A stretch of 64,000 nucleotides of DNA, taken from positions 2,046,001 to 2,110,000 of the forward strand of contig NZ_CP102197.1 in assembly GCF_024584435.1 (NCBI RefSeq), written 5' to 3'. Of the stretch, positions 51,177-60,803 are shown piece after piece. The notes beneath the pieces were generated by a model, which ran no database searches, was not told where the DNA came from, and saw nothing but the letters and a program-made list of their open reading frames with translations. The DNA comes from Schaalia odontolytica (lineage in GTDB: Bacteria; Actinomycetota; Actinomycetes; Actinomycetales; Actinomycetaceae). A program made the position numbers and the translations under genes. Each line of letters begins with the position of its first letter. Positions within the stretch are counted from its first letter, which is position 1.

Positions 51177-52165
51177 CGAATCTGAGCGATCAGCTCCCCC
51201 GGGTGGTCAAGGTCGTGCCAACCGACTCGGATGATATGCCAGCCCTCAGCTTCGAGGCGTCGTTGCCTCTCGCGCTCGCGGGCGAGCGAGGAGTGGATGC
51301 TGCGGGCGTCGTCGCCATACTTGGCGCGACCGTCGAACTCGATGCCGACTTTTTCGGCGGGGAACGCGCAATCGATGAAGTAGCGGCGCCCGCGCGTGTG
51401 TACCTCGACCTGTGTGCGGATCCCCGTGAGTCCCGCGGCGCGCAACTCGTAAAGCACGCGAGCCTCTCCGGGGGAGGCACACCCAGCGTCGGCGTGGGTG
51501 ATCATCCAGCGAGCTTGCGCGCGCCCGCGAGCGCTTTTTCCGAGACCGGCGAGCTGCGCGCGCAGCAGCGTCTTCCAGTACTTTTCGTTCAGTCGGGAGT
51601 TCGTGAGGTGGAAGTTGTCGAAGTGGGTGAATTCGTGGCCGATCATGCAGAGCTGAACGAATGCGGAGCGCGGGTTGGGTGACGTGCGGGCAATCGTGAC
51701 TTGAGCGCTCTGCGGAGTTTCGAGAAAGATGTCGCCGGCGTTTTCTGCGCTCGGAAGGCGGCAGACGTGGCGAGGCTTGATGGTGACCGACGGGAACCTG
51801 TGGGTGCCGACCGTGACGGCGGGCAGCCTGATGGGGGCGGATGGCGATGATGACGCGACGGTGATGGGAGGCAGTGGTGGGTCGCTCGGGTCGCCGTGCG
51901 CCCAGAGCGCGCATTGGCCGATGATCACCATGGCCCGGTGCGTGTACGCGAGGTGATACAGCCGTGCGGCGAGCACGACCTCCGGCAGCTGCCTGGCGTC
52001 TATGTTCTCCAGACGCGCCAGGTCAAGGTACGTCCTGCCCGCGATCCGCGTCGCAGTCGGCACCTTCGTGAGGCCGTGGTGGCTGGAGCGTGGGACTCGA
52101 AGAATTGCACGCTCAACGATTCCAAGGATGAAGGGGGCTTCAATGCCCCCGTGGTTGGGATCCAT
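51149..52165 (-). CDS. DUF559 (Vsr-like nuclease fold) domain protein
   Basis: A 338-residue protein. The C-terminal 110 residues form a DUF559 domain: YFIDCAFPAEKVGIEFDGRA, then RERERQRRLEAEGWHIIRVG, the PD-(D/E)XK-like core related to Vsr mismatch endonucleases. The N-terminal part has an AbiEi-like winged-helix feel (VPTATRIAGRTYLDLARL) and a long central region typical of actinobacterial DUF559 proteins. The function is unknown. The gene's 3' end is partly duplicated downstream. Confidence 0.75.
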   Translation of the reverse strand: MDPNHGGIEAPFILGIVERAILRVPRSSHHGLTKVPTATRIAGRTYLDLARLENIDARQLPEVVLAARLYHLAYTHRAMVIIGQCALWAHGDPSDPPLPPITVASSSPSAPIRLPAVTVGTHRFPSVTIKPRHVCRLPSAENAGDIFLETPQSAQVTIARTSPNPRSAFVQLCMIGHEFTHFDNFHLTNSRLNEKYWKTLLRAQLAGLGKSARGRAQARWMITHADAGCASPGEARVLYELRAAGLTGIRTQVEVHTRGRRYFIDCAFPAEKVGIEFDGRAKYGDDARSIHSSLARERERQRRLEAEGWHIIRVGWHDLDHPGELIAQIRAALAARVG

Positions 52166-52320
52166 GGATTGATTTTAGCGCGGTTGATATCGTTTCGTTC
52201 TTGTTTATATGCGATGAATTGGTCTGACTTTCTAGCGTGTGGGTACGCGTGTTTTTGTTTCGATGGCGTCGAACGAGGTTGTCGCTGGGATTGGCGGTGA
52301 CGGTGGCGATGGGCGAGAGA

Positions 52321-52399
52321 GAGGGGGAATATCTACATCTTTGCGTCGACACGCCGGTGCTCGCGGGGGTGTGGGAGCAAGATGTAGAAAAACCCCCTC
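52321..52399. repeat. Dispersed palindromic element, copy C
   Basis: The best-formed copy. GAGGGGG at 52321-52327 pairs with CCCCCTC at 52393-52399, and CTACATCTTTGC at 52333-52344 pairs with GCAAGATGTAG at 52377-52387 apart from one bulged T. The loop holds GTCGACACGCCGGTG. The arm sequence differs from copy A, yet is complementary within each copy. Confidence 0.7.
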
Positions 52400-52534
52400 C
52401 TGGGCGACTGGCGGGACCGCCGCGCAGGCGGGACTGCCCGGATTGCGGCGCGACGCGGCACGTGTCGGCGGGGCTGGGACTCCCGCGCAGGCGGGGCTGG
52501 GACCGTCGCGGTGGCATGGGGGCTGAGGGGGTCT

Positions 52535-52675
52535 TCACCAGGGTGCCGTCCGCGAGGGGCGTGCGAGCGTCCTCGGCCTGCATGCCGCCGGCGCGCATGT
52601 TTCTCCTCGTGATTGGTGAATTGCTCGTAGGGCAACGGTAGCGTTCGACTCCAGCTGCTCGTCACTGCTGGCCAC
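52535..52675 (-). CDS. Possible small ORF upstream of the repeat element
   Basis: GTG at 52675 follows GAGAAAGGAAACA, a good ribosome site, and opens 46 codons (MASSDEQLESNATVALRAIH at the start, cysteine and arginine-rich later). A second ribosome site (GAGGAGAAAC) and ATG lie inside in another frame. No family is recognised. The remainder of the 52166-52775 gap shows no other candidate. Confidence 0.25.
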   Translation of the reverse strand: MASSDEQLESNATVALRAIHQSRGETCAPAACRPRTLARPSRTAPW

Positions 52676-52763
52676 TGTTTCCTTTCTCTCAGCGACGAGG
52701 CCTCGGCAGCCTCGCGCCGTTCTTCCTTGTTTTTTCGAGGGGCGGACTCGGGACAAATGGCGA

Positions 52764-52769
52764 TAGGGT
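52764..52769 (+). promoter_or_regulatory. -10 element of leaderless moaA
   Basis: TAGGGT ends 6 nt before the ATG at 52776. Confidence 0.4.
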
Positions 52770-52775
52770 TGCGCC

Positions 52776-53840
52776 ATGTCTGTCGAGTTCGCCTCCGTCT
52801 CTGCCGCGGCGTCCCCCGCGATGCGGGACGCGCCCCTGCGTCTCGTCGACTCCTTCGGGCGCATCGCCCGCGACCTGCGCGTATCGCTGACCGACCGCTG
52901 TAATCTGCGCTGCTCGTACTGCATGCCGCCCGAGGGGCTCGACTGGCTGCCCACCGAGGACACGCTGACGGACGACGAGGTGGTGCGGCTGGTGCGCATT
53001 GGCGTCGAGGAACTCGGGATCCGCCAGGTCCGCTTCACCGGCGGTGAGCCGCTCCTGCGACGAGGCCTGGAGGGGATCATCGCACAGTGCTCCCAGCTGC
53101 GCACCGACCGTGGGGACGTGCCCGACCTGGCCCTCACGACGAACGCGCTCGGTCTGGCCAAGCGGGCTCAGGGGCTCAGGGGCGCGGGCCTGAAGCGCGT
53201 GAATATTTCGCTTGATTCGCTGGATGCCGAGCACTTTGCGGCCATCACCCGCCGGGATCGTCTGGGGGATGTGCTCGAGGGGATCGAGGCGGCGGCGAGG
53301 GTGGGGCTGAGCCCCATCAAGGTCAACACGCTGGTGCTGCGCGGCATGAACGAGGCCGACCTGCCGGACCTGGTCGACTACTGCCTGGACCGAGGCATCG
53401 AGCTGCGCGTCATCGAGCAGATGCCGATTGGTCCCGCAAACACCTGGGATCGACGCAGTATCCTCACCGCCGACGAGATCCTGCACATCATGAGCACTCG
53501 CCACACCCTGACTCCCGCCCCGCGCGAGGACCCGCATTCCCCGGCGGGGCGCTGGATTGTCGATGGCGACCCGAGTAAGAGGCTGGGCGTCATCGCATCC
53601 GTCTCCGCGCCCTTCTGTGGGGCGTGCGATCGCACCCGCCTCACCTCCGATGGGATGATGCGATCCTGCCTGTTCTCCACCGAGGAAACCTCGCTGAGGG
53701 ACCTGCTGCGCTCGGGCGGAACGGACCGCCAGATCGCCCAGCGCTGGGCGGATGCGATGTGGGCGAAACCGGCCGCGCACGGCCTGAATGTCGATGCATT
53801 CGCGCGCCCCTCGCGCACCATGAGCCGTATCGGGGGATAG
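52776..53840 (+). CDS. moaA: GTP 3',8-cyclase MoaA
   Basis: A 354-residue radical SAM enzyme, first in molybdenum cofactor synthesis. The SAM cluster motif is CNLRCSYC, and RFTGGEPLLRRG and RVNISLDSLD follow. The C-terminal second cluster has FCGACDRTRLTSDGMMRSC. The protein ends in the conserved C-terminal GG (MSRIGG). It lies directly upstream of the nitrate operon. The promoter looks leaderless. Confidence 0.96.
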   Translation: MSVEFASVSAAASPAMRDAPLRLVDSFGRIARDLRVSLTDRCNLRCSYCMPPEGLDWLPTEDTLTDDEVVRLVRIGVEELGIRQVRFTGGEPLLRRGLEGIIAQCSQLRTDRGDVPDLALTTNALGLAKRAQGLRGAGLKRVNISLDSLDAEHFAAITRRDRLGDVLEGIEAAARVGLSPIKVNTLVLRGMNEADLPDLVDYCLDRGIELRVIEQMPIGPANTWDRRSILTADEILHIMSTRHTLTPAPREDPHSPAGRWIVDGDPSKRLGVIASVSAPFCGACDRTRLTSDGMMRSCLFSTEETSLRDLLRSGGTDRQIAQRWADAMWAKPAAHGLNVDAFARPSRTMSRIGG

Positions 53841-53858
53841 ACCCGCCCTAATTCCGTA

Positions 53859-53991
53859 ACGCCGGTGTGATGTAACGGCGTCCGGTTGCCGGTATTTCAA
53901 CGATCGGATGGTTACTGGGTGGAGGAGTTTTCGGCTACGTTTCAAGGGTGACGTACGTCCCAATGTGATCGCGGGGGGAATGGTATTTCCC
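53859..53991. promoter_or_regulatory. narK upstream region with palindromes
   Basis: ACGCCG (53859-53864) and CGGCGT (53876-53881) may end moaA transcripts. GGGAA-6-TTCCC at 53976-53991 is a palindrome within the likely narK promoter region. GTAACG-type words recur here and upstream of the regulator gene at 62.5 kb. A nitrate or oxygen regulator may bind, but no FNR or NarL consensus is clear. Confidence 0.3.
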
Positions 53992-54060
53992 TTGGTACTC
54001 TCCGTGTTAATGAGTGTCCGTCATATGAAATCGGACGCCCCTTGACAGACGAGGAGAGCC

Positions 54061-55413
54061 ATGAGCGCGACCGAACCCGCGGCCAAGAAGAGCCGCTACT
54101 TGCTCACTGACTGGAACCCCAACGACGAGTCCACGTGGGACTCGAAGCTCGCGTGGCGCACGCTGTGGATCACGACCTACTCGCTGATCCTGGCGTTCTG
54201 CGTCTGGTTCCTGCCCAGCGCGATCGCGCCCAAGCTGACGCTTCTTGGCTTCAACCTGGATAAGTCGCAGCTGTACTGGCTCACCGCTCTGCCCGGCCTG
54301 GCCGCCGGCATCCTGCGCCTGATCTACATGTTCCTTCCCCCGCTGATCGGCACGCGCAAGCTCGTGGGCATCACCTCCCTGCTGTGCATCCTGCCTATGG
54401 CGGGCTGGTTCTACGCGGTCCAGGACAACACGACCCCCTACTGGGTCCTGCTGACCCTGGCCTTCATGTGTGGCATCGGTGGCGGCGCGTTCTCCGGCTA
54501 CATGGCCTCCACCGGCTACTTCTTCCCCAAGCGCCTCTCCGGCACGGCCCTCGGTCTGCAGGGCGGCATCGGCAACCTCGGCTTGTCCGTCATCCAGCTG
54601 GTCGGCCCCATCCTCATGGGCTTCGGCCTCTTCGGCATTACCTGGCTGGCCCCGCAGACGCAGGCCACTGGCGACCATGCCGGTGAGCACATCTGGGTCT
54701 ACAACGCCGCAGCCTTCTTCATCCCGTGGTGCATCGTCGCCGCGATCCTCGCCTTTATCTGGCTGCGCGACGTTCCCGTCAAGGCCAACATCAAGCAGCA
54801 GCTGGACATCTTCTCCAACCCCAACACCTGGTACATGACCATCCTCTACGTCATGACCTTCGGCCTGTTCTCCGGCTTCTCCGCAGTCTTCGGCCTGCTC
54901 ATCAACAACCAGTTCGGCCGCGAGTCCTCCCTCGACCTGCCGGTCCTGGGCGCGACCTACGCCTTCCTCGGCCCCCTCATCGGATCGATCATCCGCATGT
55001 CCTGGGGCGTCTTCTGTGACCGCATGGGCGGCGCCATCTGGACCTTCATCTCCGGCGTCGGCATGGCTATCACCCTGGCCGGTATCGCCTGGGTCCTGTA
55101 CAACCCCACCGGCATGGTGGACTTCAGGATCTTCCTGGGTCTCATGCTCGCGATGTTCCTGTTCTCCGGCTTCGGCAACGCCGGTACCTTCAAGCAGATG
55201 CCGATGATCATGCCGGCCCGCCAGGCCGGCGGCGCCATTGGCTTCACCTCCGCCATCGCGTCCCTCGGCCCCTTCCTCGTCGGCGTCGCTCTCTCCGCGG
55301 TCGGCACTGGCGGTGCATGGGCCTTCTTCCTGGGCTGCGCCATCTTCTGCGCCGCGTGCTCGGTCCTGTGCTGGGTGATGTACGCGCGCAAGAACGCCCC
55401 GTTCCCCGGCTGA
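54061..55413 (+). CDS. narK: Nitrate/nitrite transporter NarK
   Basis: A 450-residue major facilitator with 12 helices that imports nitrate and/or exports nitrite. Conserved parts are WLTALPGLAAGILRLIYMFL, FMCGIGGGAFSGYMASTGYF (the nitrate signature of helix 5), QGGIGNLGLSVIQL and the second signature GFGNAGTFKQMPMIMP. GACGAGGAGAGCC precedes the ATG. It starts the narK-narGHJI operon, 69 bp before narG. Confidence 0.95.
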   Translation: MSATEPAAKKSRYLLTDWNPNDESTWDSKLAWRTLWITTYSLILAFCVWFLPSAIAPKLTLLGFNLDKSQLYWLTALPGLAAGILRLIYMFLPPLIGTRKLVGITSLLCILPMAGWFYAVQDNTTPYWVLLTLAFMCGIGGGAFSGYMASTGYFFPKRLSGTALGLQGGIGNLGLSVIQLVGPILMGFGLFGITWLAPQTQATGDHAGEHIWVYNAAAFFIPWCIVAAILAFIWLRDVPVKANIKQQLDIFSNPNTWYMTILYVMTFGLFSGFSAVFGLLINNQFGRESSLDLPVLGATYAFLGPLIGSIIRMSWGVFCDRMGGAIWTFISGVGMAITLAGIAWVLYNPTGMVDFRIFLGLMLAMFLFSGFGNAGTFKQMPMIMPARQAGGAIGFTSAIASLGPFLVGVALSAVGTGGAWAFFLGCAIFCAACSVLCWVMYARKNAPFPG

Positions 55414-55482
55414 TCCACTCCTCACTGCGCGGTGCGCAGTGGACCTGCCACTGCCTCGTCAATCGACTCTCAGGAGCACCCC

Positions 55483-58400
55483 ATGACGAATCTCGAATCC
55501 GACATGACCTTCCCGACCTACGGCGGCGAGGTCAAGCCCGCGACCGGCGCGACCCTGTTTGCGCTCGGCTCGTGGCTGCGTCGCGGCAAGGCCTCCGCCG
55601 ACGCGCGCCAGCTCTTCCTTGAGGGCGGGCGCGAAGGCGACTCCTTCTACCGCGAGCGCTGGAGCTACGACAAGATCGTGCGCTCCACCCACGGCGTGAA
55701 CTGCACCGGTTCGTGCTCCTGGAAGATCTACGTCAAGGACGGGGTCATCACCTGGGAGACCCAGCAGACGGACTACCCGTCCACCGGCGCCGACATGCCC
55801 GAGTATGAGCCCCGCGGCTGCCCGCGCGGCGCCGCGTTCAGCTGGTACGAGTACTCGCCGACCCGCATCAAGTACCCCTACGTGCGCGGTGTCCTGCTGG
55901 ACATGTTCCGCGAGGCCAAGAACCGCCTCGGGGATCCCGTTGACGCGTGGGCCGCGGTCGTGGAGGACCCGGAGAAGGCGCGCGCCTACAAGTCGCAGCG
56001 TGGTCGCGGCGGCATGGTCCGCGTGACCTGGGAAGAGGCGATGGAGATCGTCGCCTCGGCCTACGTCCACACGATTAAGCAGTACGGCCCGGATCGCATC
56101 GCCGGCTTCTCGGTCATCCCCGCCATGTCGATGATCTCCTACGGGGCGGGCGCGCGCTTCCACGAGCTCATCGGCGCGACCATGCTGTCCTTCTACGACT
56201 GGTACGCGGACCTGCCCCCGGCTTCCCCGCAGGTGTTCGGCGACCAGACGGACGTGCCCGAGGCCGGCGACTGGTTCAACTCGCAGTACCTCATCATGTG
56301 GGGCACGAACCTGCCGCTGACCCGTACCCCCGACGCGCACTTCATGGCCGAGGCCCGCTACCACGGTCAGAAGGTCGTCGTCGTGTCCCCGGACTTCGCG
56401 GACAACACGAAGTTCGCGGACGACTGGCTGCGCGTCCAGCCGGGTACGGACGGCGCCCTGGCCCAGGCGATGGGCCACGTCATCCTCAAGGAGTTCCACG
56501 TCGGCAAGCGCGAGCCGATGTTCCTGGATTACATGAGGCGCTACACGGACTCTCCCTTCCTGGTGGAGATTGGCGAGGTCGGCGAAGGCGCTCACGAGGG
56601 TATCGATCCGACGACGCTGGTCCCCGGCAAGTTCCTCACGGCCGCCAAGATGCCCGAGGGCACGACCGAGCGCACCGAGAACAACGAGTTCCGTCCCCTC
56701 GTCATCGAGGCCGACGGCACGGTCAAGGACCCGGGCGGCACGCTGGCGGACCGCTTCGGCGAGGAGGGAGCGGGCCACTGGAACCTCAACCTCGACGGGG
56801 TTGATCCGGTGCTGTCCATCATGGACACGGACGAGTGGGAGGGCGTCGAGATCGCCCTGCCGCGCTTCGATTTGCCCGCGGCCCCCGGCCAGGCATCCAT
56901 CGGCGGCGGATACGTGCTGCGCGGCGTGCCCGTGCGCCGCGTGAACGGCCGCCTCGTGACGACCGTCTACGACATCCTGCTGGCGCACTACGCGGTTGAG
57001 CGCGAGGGCCTGCCGGGTCAGTGGCCCGCCGACTACATGGACGCCTCCACGCCGGGCACCCCCGCGTGGCAGGAGGAGTTCACGTCGGTACCCGCCGGGG
57101 CCGCCATCAAGATCGGCCGCGAGTTTGCCGCCAACGCGGTCGAGACGCAGGGTCGTTCCATGATCCTCATGGGCGCCGGCACGAACCACTACTACCACTC
57201 CGACGAGATGTACCGTACGTTCCTGGCGCTGACCGAAATGTGTGGCACCCAGGGACGCAACGGTGGCGGCTGGGCCCACTACGTGGGTCAGGAGAAGGTC
57301 CGTCCGATCATGGGCTGGGGTTCCTTCACCTTCGCCCTGGACTGGGCGCGCCCGCCGCGCCAGATGATCTCCACCGGCTGGTACTACATGACCACCGACC
57401 AGTGGCGCTACGACGGGGCCCCGGCCTCGGCCATGGCGAACCCGATCAAGTCCTCGCACCTGGACGGCAAGCAGCTGGTGGACACCCTGGTCGAGTCGGT
57501 TCAGCGCGGCTGGATGCCCTGCTACCCGACGTTCTCCAAGGGTTCGACCCAGCTGGGGCGCGAGGCCGCCGCGGCCGGCATGGCCCCCGCGCAGTACGTG
57601 TCCCAGGAGCTGCGTGAGGGTCGCCTGCACTTCGCGATCGAGGACCCGGACGCCCACCACAACGTCCCGAAGATCCTCGCGAACTGGCGGACGAACCTGC
57701 TCGGCTCGTCCGCGAAGGGCACCGAGTTCTTCCTGCGCCACATGCTGGGCACCGGTAACGAGGTCAACGCCGAGGAATTGGACGAGGGCAACCGTCCCGC
57801 GTCCGTCAACTGGCGCGAGGCTCACCCCGGCAAGCTCGACCTCATGTGGGTCGCGGACTTCCGGAACACCTCGACGACGCTGCACTCCGACGTCGTGCTT
57901 CCGGCCGCCACCTGGTACGAGAAGCACGACCTGTCCTCCACGGACATGCACCCCTTCATGCACTGCTTCGACGAGGCCGTGAACCCGCCGTGGGAGGCGC
58001 GCACCGACTTCGAGGTGTTCCAGACGCTGGCGCACCTCGTGGGGCGCTTGGCCGGCGACCACCTGGGCACGCAGACGGACGTCGTCGCGGTTCCGCTGGG
58101 GCACGATTCGCCGGACGCCATGACCATGGCGGATGGCGTTGTTCCCGAGCAGACCTGGACGCCCGGCAAGACCATGCCGAAGCTGGTCCCGATCGAGCGC
58201 GACTACACGCAGGTCGGATACAAGTTCGACCGCATGGGCCCGCTCTTGGCGAAGGCCGGCCTGGCCGCCAAGGGCGTCGCGTACAACGTGCAGGAGGCGC
58301 TCGACCAGCTCGGCGACCTCAACGGACGTGCCCCCATGGACGGCAACGCCGGAGAGGGTGCGCCCCTGTGCGACACCGCGATCAAGGCGGCGAACATGGC

Positions 58401-59253
58401 GCTGCGCTTCTCCGGCACCACGAACGGCTCGCTGGCCGTTCAGGGATTCCGCACGCTGGAGAAGCGCGTCGGAAACGAGATGGCGTTCCTGGCTGAGGGT
58501 GACGAGGAGAAGAAGATCACCTACCAGGACACGGTCCTGCAGCCGCGCAGCGTGATCACGAGCCCCGAGTGGTCGGGCTCCGAGCACGGCGGTCGCCGCT
58601 ACAGCGCCTTCGTGCAGAACGTCGAATGCCGCAAGCCGTGGCACACGCTCACGGGCCGCCCGCAGTTCTACGTCGACCACGACTGGATGATGGACATGGG
58701 CGAGGCCCTGCCGATCTTCCGTCCGCCGCTCGACCTGGCGCACATCTACGGCGAGCGTCCGGTGGGCGACCATCGTCCCGGCCAGCCGGGTCAGGCCGAG
58801 GTCGCGGTGCGCTACCTGACGATCCACAACAAGTGGGCCATCCACTCCCAGTACTACGACAACCCGTACATGCTGACGCTGGGCCGCGGCGGCCAGACGG
58901 TGTGGATGAGCCCGGCCGACGCCGAGAAGATCGGCGTGCGCGACAACGAGTGGATCGAGGCGAAGAACCGTAACGGAACCGTGTCGGCTCGCGCCGTTGT
59001 CTCCCACCGTATCCCGGAGGGCACGGTGTTCATGCACCACGCCCAGGATCGCCAGATCAACACCCCGCTGAACGAGGAATCCGGCAAGCGCGGCGGTACG
59101 CACAACTCGCTGACGCGAATCTTCATTAAGCCGACCCACCTGGCCGGCGGATACGCGCAGTTCGCCTACGCGTTCAACTACTACGGTCCCACCGGCAATA
59201 ACCGCGACGAGGTCACGGTGATTCGCCGTCGCTCCCAGGAGGTGCAGTTCTGA
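55483..59253 (+). CDS. narG: Respiratory nitrate reductase alpha subunit NarG
   Basis: A 1,256-residue catalytic subunit carrying bis-MGD molybdenum and the FS0 cluster. The FS0 ligands are in STHGVNCTGSCSWKIY (His then cysteines) with the last cysteine in EPRGCPRGAAFSWYEY. The segment SFYDWYADLPPASPQVFGDQ carries the molybdenum-ligand aspartate region. The late NPYMLTLGRGGQTVWM and MHHAQDRQINTPLN parts are typical of NarG. The ATG at 55483 has AGGAG upstream. Its stop overlaps narH by one base. Confidence 0.97.
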   Translation: MTNLESDMTFPTYGGEVKPATGATLFALGSWLRRGKASADARQLFLEGGREGDSFYRERWSYDKIVRSTHGVNCTGSCSWKIYVKDGVITWETQQTDYPSTGADMPEYEPRGCPRGAAFSWYEYSPTRIKYPYVRGVLLDMFREAKNRLGDPVDAWAAVVEDPEKARAYKSQRGRGGMVRVTWEEAMEIVASAYVHTIKQYGPDRIAGFSVIPAMSMISYGAGARFHELIGATMLSFYDWYADLPPASPQVFGDQTDVPEAGDWFNSQYLIMWGTNLPLTRTPDAHFMAEARYHGQKVVVVSPDFADNTKFADDWLRVQPGTDGALAQAMGHVILKEFHVGKREPMFLDYMRRYTDSPFLVEIGEVGEGAHEGIDPTTLVPGKFLTAAKMPEGTTERTENNEFRPLVIEADGTVKDPGGTLADRFGEEGAGHWNLNLDGVDPVLSIMDTDEWEGVEIALPRFDLPAAPGQASIGGGYVLRGVPVRRVNGRLVTTVYDILLAHYAVEREGLPGQWPADYMDASTPGTPAWQEEFTSVPAGAAIKIGREFAANAVETQGRSMILMGAGTNHYYHSDEMYRTFLALTEMCGTQGRNGGGWAHYVGQEKVRPIMGWGSFTFALDWARPPRQMISTGWYYMTTDQWRYDGAPASAMANPIKSSHLDGKQLVDTLVESVQRGWMPCYPTFSKGSTQLGREAAAAGMAPAQYVSQELREGRLHFAIEDPDAHHNVPKILANWRTNLLGSSAKGTEFFLRHMLGTGNEVNAEELDEGNRPASVNWREAHPGKLDLMWVADFRNTSTTLHSDVVLPAATWYEKHDLSSTDMHPFMHCFDEAVNPPWEARTDFEVFQTLAHLVGRLAGDHLGTQTDVVAVPLGHDSPDAMTMADGVVPEQTWTPGKTMPKLVPIERDYTQVGYKFDRMGPLLAKAGLAAKGVAYNVQEALDQLGDLNGRAPMDGNAGEGAPLCDTAIKAANMALRFSGTTNGSLAVQGFRTLEKRVGNEMAFLAEGDEEKKITYQDTVLQPRSVITSPEWSGSEHGGRRYSAFVQNVECRKPWHTLTGRPQFYVDHDWMMDMGEALPIFRPPLDLAHIYGERPVGDHRPGQPGQAEVAVRYLTIHNKWAIHSQYYDNPYMLTLGRGGQTVWMSPADAEKIGVRDNEWIEAKNRNGTVSARAVVSHRIPEGTVFMHHAQDRQINTPLNEESGKRGGTHNSLTRIFIKPTHLAGGYAQFAYAFNYYGPTGNNRDEVTVIRRRSQEVQF

Positions 59254-60803
59254 TGAAGGTCATGGCTCAGATCGCGATGGTGATGAACCTCGACAAGTGC
59301 ATCGGCTGCCACACCTGTTCGGTGACCTGTAAGCAGGTGTGGACGAACCGCGAGGGCACCGAGTACATCTGGTTCAACAACGTCGAAACCCGTCCCGGCG
59401 TCGGCTACCCCCGCGGCTGGGAGGACCAGAAGAAGTGGAAGGGCGGCTGGAAGCGCACCGCCACGGGCCGCCTCGTCCCCCGTCAGGGTGGTCGCGTGGC
59501 GTCGCTCGCGAAGATCTTCGCGAACCCGACGCAGCCGACGATGAAGGACTACTACGAGCCGTGGACGTACGAGTACGACAAGCTGCTCCAGGCGCCCGCG
59601 AACTCCCGCGCGATCCCGACGGCCCGCGCGAAGTCCAAGATCACGGGTGAACACATCGACAAGCCCGAGTGGGGTCCGAACTGGGACGATGACCTCGGTG
59701 GTTCGATGGAGACCCTGGATCAGGATCCGGTCCTGCATCAGATGAACCTTGAGGTCGCCAAGACCATCGAGGACGCGTACATGTTCTACCTGCCTCGCAT
59801 CTGCGAGCACTGCCTGAACCCGACCTGCGTGTCCGCGTGCCCGTCGGGCGCGATGTACAAGCGCACCGAGGACGGGATCGTCCTGGTCGACCAGGACCAG
59901 TGCCGAGGCTGGCGCATGTGCGTCTCAGCGTGCCCGTACAAGAAGGTCTACTTCAACCACAAGACGGGCAAGGCCGAGAAGTGTACGCTGTGCTACCCGC
60001 GCCTCGAGGTCGGCCAGCCGACCATCTGCTCGGAGACCTGCGTGGGTCGCCTGCGCTACATGGGCGTGCTGCTCTACGACGCGGACCGCGTCACCTGGGC
60101 GGCCTCCCAGGAGGATGAGCGTGACCTGTACCGCGCCCAGCGCGAGATCCTGCTCGACCCGTTCGACCCGCAGGTGGTGGCCCAGGCTCAGGCCAACGGC
60201 GTTCCTCACTCGTGGATCACGGCCGCCCAGCAGTCCCCGATCTGGAAGCTCATCACCGAGTACGAGGTCGCCCTGCCGTTGCACCCCGAGTTCCGCACGC
60301 TGCCGATGGTCTGGTATGTGCCGCCGCTCTCGCCGGTCGTTGACCAGGTGACCGCGTCCGGTAATGACGGCGAGGACCACAGGGTCCTGCTCTCCGCCAT
60401 CTCGCAGATGCGTATCCCATTGGAGTACTTGGCCGGCCTGTTCACGGCCGGAGACACGGCACCCGTGGAGCTGGCGCTGCGTCGCCTTGCTGCGATGCGT
60501 TCCTACATGCGCGACGTCTTCGTCGACAACCCGACGAACGAGGAGATCCCGGCCTCCGTGGGCATGAGCCCGGAGAAGGTCAAGGAGATGTACCGGCTGT
60601 TGTCGATCGCCAAGTACGACGACCGCTTCGTCATCCCGACAGCCCACCCCGAGATGCCGCGCGGCATCAAGGATCTCGAGGGCTGCCCGGTGTCCTACGA
60701 CGTCGAGGCATTCCACGGCATGGCGCCCGCCACGTCGAACCGCCCGATGGGTGGTTCCTCGCCGGAGGGACGCGTCATGCTTCCCCTTGAGGTCGTTCGA
60801 TGA
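59253..60803 (+). CDS. narH: Respiratory nitrate reductase beta subunit NarH
   Basis: A 516-residue iron-sulfur subunit linking NarI haem to NarG. Four cysteine groups are visible: CIGCHTCSVTC, CEHCLNPTCVSACPSG, CRGWRMCVSACPYKK (the Trp in place of the second cysteine is the standard [3Fe-4S] arrangement) and CTLCYPRLEVGQPTICSETC. The ATG at 59253 shares its A with the narG stop. Confidence 0.97.
   Translation: MKVMAQIAMVMNLDKCIGCHTCSVTCKQVWTNREGTEYIWFNNVETRPGVGYPRGWEDQKKWKGGWKRTATGRLVPRQGGRVASLAKIFANPTQPTMKDYYEPWTYEYDKLLQAPANSRAIPTARAKSKITGEHIDKPEWGPNWDDDLGGSMETLDQDPVLHQMNLEVAKTIEDAYMFYLPRICEHCLNPTCVSACPSGAMYKRTEDGIVLVDQDQCRGWRMCVSACPYKKVYFNHKTGKAEKCTLCYPRLEVGQPTICSETCVGRLRYMGVLLYDADRVTWAASQEDERDLYRAQREILLDPFDPQVVAQAQANGVPHSWITAAQQSPIWKLITEYEVALPLHPEFRTLPMVWYVPPLSPVVDQVTASGNDGEDHRVLLSAISQMRIPLEYLAGLFTAGDTAPVELALRRLAAMRSYMRDVFVDNPTNEEIPASVGMSPEKVKEMYRLLSIAKYDDRFVIPTAHPEMPRGIKDLEGCPVSYDVEAFHGMAPATSNRPMGGSSPEGRVMLPLEVVR

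Noticed and set aside
55459..59139. 1,226-residue minus-strand ORF opposite narG
   Set aside because: This is a codon-bias shadow of narG: high-GC third positions suppress stops on the opposite strand.
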